Positions 53,601-62,500 of a DNA stretch of 64,000 nt are shown here, piece after piece (the first letter of the stretch is position 1; each line of letters starts with the position of its first letter). The notes beneath the pieces were generated by a model. The model made no database searches. It was not told where the DNA came from and saw only the letters and a list, made by a program, of their open reading frames with translations. Both the position numbers and the translations under genes were made by a program. Location of the stretch: the NCBI GenBank assembly GCA_963210315.1, contig OY723257.1, forward strand, positions 1,550,001 through 1,614,000. Direction: 5' to 3'. The DNA is from Rhynchopus euleeides. Taxonomy: Eukaryota > Euglenozoa > Diplonemea > Diplonemida > Diplonemidae.

Positions 53601-55912
53601 CGGTTGTGTCGATGAACAACGATGTCGTTATTGCCGACACCTTCTTCCTGAACAGCAAGCTTCATCCACCAGCCAAGACCGGAGAGTCGCCCCAACACCT
53701 CCAGCGAGCCCCAGTACTGCCCCTCCTTGTTGAAGAAGGGCATGAACATGCTCATCGTGTCGCCCTGGTTCACAGGCTCCACGTCGACCGCACGGCGTGT
53801 TATGTACCACAGCTTCTCCGAGGCATCTGATGTGCTGTTGAACAGCGACAGAGGGCTGCGCCAGCTGTTGCCCATCACATTGCTGTAGTTCAGCTGTGCT
53901 GCTGGGTGGGGGACGGCCCAGTGGGATGGGGGGTAGGTGTAAAACTCTAACAGGCCGTAAGGGAAGCCTGTGTTGTTTGCGGCCACGTCACCTGGCACAC
54001 CATCACCACGCTCTGCCTCCGTGCGGTAGTCGTTGATGAGATACGGATGTGCAAAGAAGCCATTCGTCGTCAGCAGGTAGACCTGATCCGTGTGGTGCGT
54101 CTGCTTGGCTATACGAAGCCAACGGGGGTACATCTCGATGAAGCTTTGCCACGTGCCGTCGAAGTCCATTGCGGCAGCCTTGTGTGAAGCTGCAAACAGT
54201 TCGAGGTCACTGATCCGGCCTGTGATGCCTTGCAGAACACGGCCGATAAGCGAGACACGCATCCGCACACTCAGGTCTTCCATATTCTGCACAGCATTGG
54301 CGTACGTTGCAAGGGCTGCCGCCCGCCCGTCCTGCACAGCCGTGTCCGTGGACTCCTGCCCTGCCGCATACGTCAGCACAAACGCAACTGCCGCCACGAT
54401 GACCAGCAGCGACAGGCTCAGCCCCATGCTGGCCAGCCCCAGCGGCACGGACACACCAGAGGACTCTCTGTCTGCAGGCAGGTCCACTGCATGCATGTGC
54501 TGGTGGATGAACAGCAGCGCAAGAAGAATCACCTCTATGACGATCAGCACCAGGCACACCGTCACCACAGCGTTGAAGTTGACAGCTGGAATCGGCACCG
54601 AAACATGGTGTGCAGCTTCCTCCTCTTTGAACAGGGGCGGCGGCAGCGGTGTGATGGCACCGCCCACAGCCAGACCCCCTGCACCCGGCATGGACCCCAC
54701 ACCCGCCACCACCTGCACCTGTTCGGAAGCTGCCTTCAGTGCAGTGTAGTTCATGTACTCCATCGCGTGCACTGGAATCGTGACACCAAACGAAGGTCCT
54801 TCAATGAGGGTGGTGTGATAATTCTCCAGACGCGGAGCCATGACGAATGCACGCACACCCTGCGACTGTGCCATGCGCACCTGTGTGAAGGGAAGGCACC
54901 ACCGCGACCCCTGCATCACCACGATCTTCCCAGAGAGCTGTGCGTAGTCGTTGGCACTGCACCCGCCGTCAGGCAGGTCGGAAGCCACGACGACCTCGTC
55001 TGCCGCCGTCGCCAGAGGGAGCTGCACCGTGTTCTGCAGCAGCGTCTCGCGCTTGCGCGGCAGCAGCGTGTTGCCCCACAGGCACACAGAAACTTCCGCA
55101 ACACGCAGCTCTAGCGGGCACCTCGAGCACAGTCGGTCCTGCGGCAGCGGCATGTCGTTGCACATACCCGCCATCTGTGGCAACGGGCACCCGTCCCCGA
55201 GGTCTGCCGCACTCGCGCCGCTGATCTGTGGCAGCTCGTCGCAGCTGAACACCACCTTCCCACGCACGGCCGCACCACGCTCCAGCGCATCCCACAGCAG
55301 CAGGCTGTGGTGCCGCGGCATCACCGCAGACGGGAAGTCCTCCAGACCCCACCCGCTGCCCAAGGATGGGAACGTGTGCTTCACCCTGTTCAGCTTGTAG
55401 GAGCTGGACTTGATGGACATGACCACACCGCCTGCACGCGCTGTGCGTGCCACAGAGGGGTCGTAGCACGTCGAGCCCTGCAGCGCTATCTTCCCCGTCA
55501 GGTCGGGGCTGCCGTTCGGACCGCACGACTCCATGCTTGCGCTGATGTTCACGATGTCGTGCTCCACACCGTTCAGCGGGTGGTGCAGGCCGATGTGTGC
55601 GTCGGGTGCATAGGGTGTGTAGTCGCTGTCGACGAGGCACACCGTCATCCGCAGGTCGGCAGGCTGCGTGATCTCCAGACGGAAGTTGCACCGCTCGTGG
55701 CACTGGTCAGACGTCGCCCAGCTATCCAGGGAACACACACGGCGTCGCCGGTCGGGGCGGAAGCTGAGGTAAGGGTACGTGCTGTGCCGCAGGCTGGACA
55801 AGTCACCCCAGAACAACCCATCTCCCACGCTATACTGGCACGCTTCCGTGTCAGGGGCACACTCCACAGATGCTGATGTTGCTGACACCCACAACACCAG
55901 CAACCCCCACAT
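50698..55912 (-). CDS. Receptor-type class III nucleotide cyclase (probable adenylate cyclase)
   Basis: About 1730 residues from the ATG at 55912. Order: signal peptide (MWGLLVLWVSATSAS); two protease-associated-like segments (LTGKIALQGSTCYDPSVART, LSGKIVVMQGSRWCLPFTQV); two membrane helices; a Cache-like extracellular sensor with a laminin-G-like insert (about residues 940-1090); a third helix (ETVLVVVVIMLFSVGVFLVF) and HAMP-like linker; the cyclase domain (LFTDIQGSTALW, EVKTIGDAF, YDYFGPTVNRAARLE); and a degenerate second cyclase-like domain (GYIGTREQRFVTAVGP). Both metal Asp, the purine-selecting Lys and Asp, and the Asn/Arg pair are present, so a homodimeric ATP cyclase is expected. The frame changes once near 53650-53670: either a 22-bp GTGGAT...TTCAG mini-intron (53648-53669) or a one-base frameshift. 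The catalytic core resembles trypanosome-type receptor cyclases. Confidence 0.88.
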
Positions 55913-56980
55913 GCCGATGCCGTTCCAATCAGCCGCGAAACAGCGCCAGTTCACATGGCATGTGTATCTGTCCAAGGGTGGGGTAGGTGTTCAGATGGCC
56001 CGAAACGAAGCCTCTGTGAGACCACCTGATGCCATTCATATCCGGGCAGCTTCACCTGTTTCTTTGATGTACACTGCGAGGCCAAGTCTCTGGGGCTGGA
56101 GCTGGCTGTGAGCCTCTGCCTCTGGAAGAGGCCCCCACCATTTATACGGAATTTTCAGAACAATCCCCACATGTCGGGGGGATACTTGAGACTCCTCCGA
56201 TTTCACTCCAGCCTTGAGGCTGCACCCCACAGTGAAGAGCCACCACGAAAGTCAAAACCCGGGTTATCAACTACCCCTGGGGAGGGAGGGGGCCTCGTGA
56301 TAGACAAACTTTTGCCGCGAACATTTACAGGTTTGAAATCCACGCGTGGGGGTGGGGGTGGGGGTGGGAGGGGTGGAGGTGGAGGGGGAGGGGGGGGCCT
56401 TTCGTACACCTGGTGTATGCGACAGCCGATGCTTCGTCGCCATACAAATATCATAGCTGGCTGTGTCTACGCTCCCCCCTGGGGGGGCCTGGGGAGGGGG
56501 GGGGGGGATTCGGAGGAGACCAATAAAGAAGACCTCGTCTGCAGGTTGCAATGGCGGAATAGTCACGTGCCTCTCGGGCAGCACGAACTGCCGTGCAGCT
56601 GTGCCACCGCCAACAGCTTTCTTACCCCACCCCCACCCCCGAGAGGGACTTCGACTGCAGTGGCCAGGCCTGCTCACCTCCGACAGAAATCATGTGTGTA
56701 CAGACGTGCGGCACACGTGTCACTCAATAATCATTATTTCCTCCGTGTGTCACGAGACAGGGCGTGGCAAACGTGCTGCGGCAGCCGAGCCGGGGGCCCC
56801 TTCTCAACGACTCCATCGGATCCAATTCGGTGAAAGTGCCAGCATTTTCCCCCAGTAAGCCCAGCTGCTTTATAGCTGGGAGAGAGACTACAACACACAT
56901 GTGCGAGTCTTGTTTTGGATGGTACAGCAGATCGGGCTATCTGCTCTTTGATGTAATGCCACTGCATACAGCTGCCTTGG
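55913..56980. other. Intergenic upstream of the cyclase gene, no supported gene
   Basis: G-rich simple repeats (GGTGGGGGT at 56346-56400) and composition-biased short frames. This is the probable divergent promoter space between the minus-strand cyclase and the plus-strand LINE. Confidence 0.5.
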
Positions 56981-57008
56981 CACACACACACACACACACA
57001 CACACACA
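56981..57008. repeat. (CA)14 microsatellite abutting the LINE
   Basis: Fourteen CA units end 26 bp before the ORF1 start codon. It may mark the LINE insertion site. Confidence 0.8.
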
Positions 57009-57034
57009 GGAGGAGAGAGGGATACACGGGCAGG

Positions 57035-59554
57035 ATGTCACAGGCCGACCTCCACGGGGTCTCCTCCGGGAACACCGGCTCCCAGGCCGGTGGCCAACAG
57101 GCCGCCCCCCTGCCCCCCCTCGAATTCACGGAACCTCGCAGATACGAGCTCCAACCCCTTCCCCCCCTCTATGGTGCCGCCCACGTGCGCACCATTCTCG
57201 ACCACCTCCGGTGGGAGGCGGCGCTGGACAGCCTGGAGGGCGGCGTCGCCGTCCTCGCTGCCGAGCAACCCCCCACCCACGGCACCCCCCCCACATGGAC
57301 TCTAGTAGTCAACGGGAAGGAGGTGGTCCTGACGGACACGCTGCTCCTCGAGGAGCAGAAGCAGAGGGAGGCGGCCGCGAAGAAGCAGGCCGAGGAGGTG
57401 CTCCGCCTGAAGCGGCGCTATGAGAGCGTCCGCGACAGGCTCCAGGAGGAGCGCGCCACGGCCGCGAAGGCGGGAAGGTCTGCGAAGTCGCAGGCCAGCG
57501 GCACGGTTGGGCGGACCGGGCGTGGTGGCGGAGCAGCAGCGGCGGCGAAGCAGCAGGCGCAGCAGGCACAGCAGAGAGCTGCCCAGCTCCAGAAGGATCT
57601 GGAGAAGCTCGCCGGGCGCCTGCGGGAGCTCGGGCATGACCCCGCACCTGCCGCCGCCGACTCCGCCACGCAGGGCGACGGCGCGGCTTGTCAAGCCGAG
57701 CTGCAGGGCCTGCGCCGCCTCCTGCAGGACCAGGACGGCCACCGCAAGCGGCTGGAGGCCCAGCTGCTGACCCAGCAGGCACGGCAGGGCGAGCTGGGGC
57801 AGCGGATGGAGGCGATGCAGGGGCACCCGGGCCTGTCAGAGCAGTGGCTCGAAGACCGCCTGCGCCGCCAGGGGGAGCAGCACGCCGAGCAGGTGGCGCT
57901 GCTCGAGGCCCGGCTGGACAGCCACGCCCAGCAGCACGAGCTGCAGATGCAGCGCATGGGGGACCGCCTCGGCCGCCAGGAGGAGCAGCTGCAGGCGCAA
58001 GGGGCCCTGCTGAAGAGCCTCCAGGAGCGCCCCACCACCACACCCCCCACCACTACAGCCACTACGTCCACACTGAAAACGGAGCGTGAACTAAAGGAGC
58101 GCAAGGCCCAGCTCCTGGAGGTCGCGAAGCACCAGCAGTCGATGGGCGTGACGGTCTCCCGCCTCCGCGAGCATGTCGAAGGGCTGGGCAAGGCGGTGGG
58201 TGAGGCAGCAGCGAGCACGGATCTGCAGAAGCTGGCTGCTGGGCTCACCGCCTTGGAGGGGCAAGGCCGCGCGCATGCGACGGATCTGACTGCGTCGCGC
58301 AAGGGCTGGGAGGCCAGCCACAAGGCCCTCGAGGCCGACATGCAGGGCCAGCTCGCGCAGCGGGACCTCAAGCACCGGGCGCTTGAGGAGCGCCTCAGCG
58401 GCGCTTGCAAGGCCATGCTGAGCCTGCAAGCCGCGGAGGCGAGCGAGCAGACGCCCCTCTCCCACCACCAGGCGCAGCAGCTCCAGGCGGAGGTGGACGC
58501 GGTCAGGGCCGACCTGGAGGCGCAGCGCGGGCAGGAGCAGCAGCGCCTGGACGCGGCGGTGGCGGAGCTCCGCAGGGCGTGGGAGGCGCAGCAGGGGGAA
58601 GCCGCGGTGGGCGAGCTGCGGCGGCAGACGGAGCGCCTGGGGGTCACGGTGCGCGACCTGCGAGCCTCCTGCGAGGCTGACCGCAAGGACGCCACGGCCG
58701 CCCAGCAGCAGTCGGAGCGGGCGACCGGGGAGCAGGTGGCCCGCCTCCAGAGCCGCCTGGATGAGGTGTGTGGGGAGCTGCGGGGGACCTGCGAGGCGCA
58801 GATGGCGCGGCACGGGGCCCAGCAGCTCAAGGCCCTTGCCGAGAAGGCAACCCAGCTCGACACTACCCTTCGAGCTGACCTCCAACAGGCAGGGAAGGAG
58901 GAGGGCGAGAGGGTGCAGCGCCAGCTGACGCAGCAGGCCAGCGAGCTCGGGCAGAGCTGGCAGGGCCTGCTAGAGGGGGTGCGCGACGCGGAGGAGCAGC
59001 GCAAGCTGCAACACCAGGAGATGCTCATCTCCGTGAGGCGGGAGCTGAGCGCTGCCACAAAGGGGCTGGGTGCGTCCAAGGGGGCGAAGGGCAAACCGCC
59101 GGCGGGGCCCACGGCCGGGCCGGCTGCGGATGCCCTGCCAGCACCCACAAAACCCGCCCGCTCCTCCCCCAGCACCACCACCACCACCACCACCACCTCT
59201 GCCACCTCCGCCGCCTCTGACTCCTCCGCCCCTGCCCCGCCCAGTGATTCGAGCAGTAAACCCGTGACACCTATGGCACCCGGGGCACCAACAACGTCGA
59301 GCGCCGCCCCGACCCCAGCGCAGCCAGCAGCAGTGCCGCCGGCAGCACCGGCGCCGCCTGCCCAGCCTGCCCCGCCGGCCCCACCCCTCCTCGAAGCCCT
59401 GACGCCCACGGCAGTTGGCGGGGATGAGGCCCCACCCTGTAGGGTGCCGGGAGCCAGCAGGAACGGGAGGACCAGGCAGGCCTCCATCACGGCGTACCTG
59501 AAGCCTCGTTCCAACCGCCTTACCCCCTACCCGCAGAAGCCGGATGAGGAATAG
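57035..59554 (+). CDS. LINE ORF1: coiled-coil protein with PIP-like C-terminus
   Basis: 839 residues from an ATG at 57035 to a TAG at 59552-59554. Residues about 105-680 are rich in Gln, Glu, Ala, Leu, Arg and Lys with heptad-like spacing, predicting a long, possibly broken coiled coil suited to multimerisation. Residues 680-800 are a Pro/Ala/Ser/Thr linker with a Thr homopolymer. Near the end, RQASITAYLKPRS resembles a PCNA-interacting motif (QxxIxxYL; the usual last aromatic is Leu). No RRM or zinc knuckle is visible. ORF1 proteins of LINEs normally bind the RNA and form the RNP; that is assumed here from position. The reading frame continues open into ORF2 after the stop. Confidence 0.85.
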   Translation: MSQADLHGVSSGNTGSQAGGQQAAPLPPLEFTEPRRYELQPLPPLYGAAHVRTILDHLRWEAALDSLEGGVAVLAAEQPPTHGTPPTWTLVVNGKEVVLTDTLLLEEQKQREAAAKKQAEEVLRLKRRYESVRDRLQEERATAAKAGRSAKSQASGTVGRTGRGGGAAAAAKQQAQQAQQRAAQLQKDLEKLAGRLRELGHDPAPAAADSATQGDGAACQAELQGLRRLLQDQDGHRKRLEAQLLTQQARQGELGQRMEAMQGHPGLSEQWLEDRLRRQGEQHAEQVALLEARLDSHAQQHELQMQRMGDRLGRQEEQLQAQGALLKSLQERPTTTPPTTTATTSTLKTERELKERKAQLLEVAKHQQSMGVTVSRLREHVEGLGKAVGEAAASTDLQKLAAGLTALEGQGRAHATDLTASRKGWEASHKALEADMQGQLAQRDLKHRALEERLSGACKAMLSLQAAEASEQTPLSHHQAQQLQAEVDAVRADLEAQRGQEQQRLDAAVAELRRAWEAQQGEAAVGELRRQTERLGVTVRDLRASCEADRKDATAAQQQSERATGEQVARLQSRLDEVCGELRGTCEAQMARHGAQQLKALAEKATQLDTTLRADLQQAGKEEGERVQRQLTQQASELGQSWQGLLEGVRDAEEQRKLQHQEMLISVRRELSAATKGLGASKGAKGKPPAGPTAGPAADALPAPTKPARSSPSTTTTTTTTSATSAASDSSAPAPPSDSSSKPVTPMAPGAPTTSSAAPTPAQPAAVPPAAPAPPAQPAPPAPPLLEALTPTAVGGDEAPPCRVPGASRNGRTRQASITAYLKPRSNRLTPYPQKPDEE

Positions 59555-62500
59555 GGGGGCGGGCGCTCCGGCCAGCGGGGGGGACCCGCGCAAGAGATTA
59601 ACGTTCCCCCTGGCCGGGGTGCCGACCACGTCTGGGGACAAATCACGTTCGCCGTCGGGCCCCCAGCCGCACCCCACCCCGAGAAACAGGAGGTCTCGGG
59701 GCGTATACAAACACCTCCACACACCCCAAGTAGAACCCCAACCCCAACATCACCCCCAACCCCACCTAGACCCAGCCGAGCCGCTGTACGGGCAGGAGAT
59801 ACCCGGGCAACGGCCCCGTGCTGGGACCCCGTAGATTTGGCGACAGGGGCAGGAGAACCCCGGCGCCTCCGTGGGGGGGGACAGGAGTACTCCCCCTCCA
59901 CCATAGAGCAAGACGAGCAGTGGTTGACGCATGCTGCAAGGAGACTGATGGCGCTCCGGGTACCAGTGCCGAAGGACGGCAACTGCCAGTACGCCGGCCT
60001 TGCAGAGCAGTGCGCGGAGTGGACAGCAGGCGGGTTGCGTGCAGCGGTGGCGTCGTCCATGCGGCAAAACGCAGAGCGCAGGGCCTCGTACGTGCCCGAC
60101 CACGATGACCCGCAGGCCCCTACATCCTACGACGACTACGTCGAGAAGCAGACGCGCCCGGGGACATACGGAGACGCGGCTACCCTCCGGGTTGCGGCAG
60201 AAGTTCTGGATGCCCAGGTGTGGCTGCTCGCCTCCAACAGCAAGCAATGCATGACCCGGTGTGGGGAGGGAGCCAAGGTGCTGGGCCTTACGTGGAGGCC
60301 CTTCCACTACGATGTGCTCCGTTTCCCCCTTAGCCTGGCCCGGGAGCTAGCTGTGACGCCGACGAACCAGTGGGACATCCCTGCAGCCCTTCCTATGCCC
60401 ACCCCGGCCACAGCGGACGGGACGCGAGTGCCTACGCCCGTCCAGGGGTCCACAGCGTCACCGCCCCCGCGGCGATTGCGGCATCCTGCATATCAACTAA
60501 CAACACCGGGAGTGATCAGGCTGGCGACAGCGAACGTAACGTCACTGCAGACGCACCTAGGCGACGTGGCGGGCCTGAAGGCGGATGTTGTGGCCCTGCA
60601 GGAAACCCGAGTCCCGGACCCGAGCAAGGGCACGCACAACGGCTACTTCGCAGCCCACGGCTGGGCTATGCACTGGGGCAAGGGCATGCCCAGGGTCGCA
60701 GGCGCGAACGGCCGCGAACAAACAAGGCCCGGAGGTGTGGCTGTCATGGCGAAGGAGGGCCTTGTCGCGCAAGTGGTGCAGCCGAAGACCGCGCAGGAGC
60801 AGAAGTTGTACGACAGTACCCGCATGGTGCACGTAGTGCTAGCGATTGGAGACGGGAAAACGGCGCTTCATATCCTGAGCGTGTACGGCCACTCGGGGAC
60901 CGAAGTGGGTGAGCAGCGGGAAGCCCTCCTGCAAGAGACGCTCGACCTCGCAGCTGGGTTGGGGCAGGTGCCCGTGCTACTGATGGGGGACCTCAACACC
61001 AACCCGGAAACCAGCGCCACGCTGTCCCAGGCGTGCCGGGTGGGCGGCTGGGTCGACGTGGCGACGACGCATGCGGAGCTCGCACAACAGAGCGTGCAGA
61101 ACACGTGCTGGGCGTCGGAGAACGGCACTCGGCTGGACATCTGCCTGATGAACTCCTGCGCAGCGCCGGCCCTGCGTCGCGTTGAGGTGGCGAAGCGGGG
61201 GGACTACGACATACCCACGCACTGCCCGCTTTTTGTAGACCTAGACCTCACTGCCTTCCGCCGCCCCAAAAAGATCTGCATTCTTCCCACCCCTTTCCCT
61301 GCGGGTAAGCCCAAGCTGGGAGACGCTGCGGCGAGAGGGATAATGCAGGACGTGCTTGCAGAGGGGGAACTGCGCCACGGAGCAACGGCCGCGCAGCTCC
61401 TCCACCGAGCCTCCACCTGCGGCGAGCGTTTCCTAAAGCGTGTCCATGTAGGCCACCTGGAGAGGCAGGAAGCGGCCTACACAGGCAGAGCGGAGGGCTA
61501 CCACATGCAGTGGTCGCGGGCGGCCACCAAGCACCACCCCGCCTCTGCACGGGGGGCCGGTGACACGAACACCCGGGCGAAGGACGGACTGTTGGGGAAC
61601 CTCCGATGCCTCGTCCAAGAGGGTCTCAAGCGACTGCAAGCCGATGCACCGTACGGCCTCACGAATGGGGAGAAGCACGCCTGGAACGCCGCAAAGAAAC
61701 GCCTGAGGGAGGGGGGCCTCCCCCAGGGGCTGCAAGCAGCGCTGACGAACACAACCTCGCAGTTGCCGGACCTGGAGATCCTGGAGCAGGCCCTCATTGC
61801 CTTGGAGGGGTCGCAGAGGGGCATGTTCGACAGGCTCCGCGACGCGAGGATCCGCACGTGGAAGGCGAGGATGCAGAAAGCTTGGACATACGAGGCAGGG
61901 CAGGTGTTCGCGTACCTCGCAGATCGCTTCTGCGCTCCAGCCACCTTCATGCGGCGCGAAGACGGCTCTTTCACGGCCTGCCCCAAGGAGGCGGACGAGC
62001 TGCTGAGGAGCGACACGGCGTGGGGAGGGTACTTCCGTAAGTACGCAACGACGCCAGAGCCCCGGTGGGACACCTTCCGCCAAAAGTACCTCCGCTTTCT
62101 CCCCGAGGTGGCTGACATGGAGTGCAAGACCATCACGGCAGAAGACGTTGGGAAGGCCTTGGCCAAGATGTCCACGTCCACCTCGCCGGGCCTGCACGGT
62201 TGGCGGGTCCACGAACTGAGACAACTCCCGCACGAACTCCTCAGGCTCTTCGCGGAGGTGTTCAACGAAGTTGAACGGTCGGGCGAGTGGCCGGAGCAGC
62301 TGATGCACGCCATGATCTGCCTCATCCCCAAGCCTGGCAGCTCAGGAGAGCCACTGTCGCAGCGCCCCATCAGTATCACCCCCGTGCTGTACAGAGTGTG
62401 GGCAGCTATCCGGGTGAAACCGGCACTGAAGTGGTTGGAGATCATCGCGCCCGAAGACCTGCACGGCTGCCGGCCTGGCCACGGTGCGGAGGACCTCATC

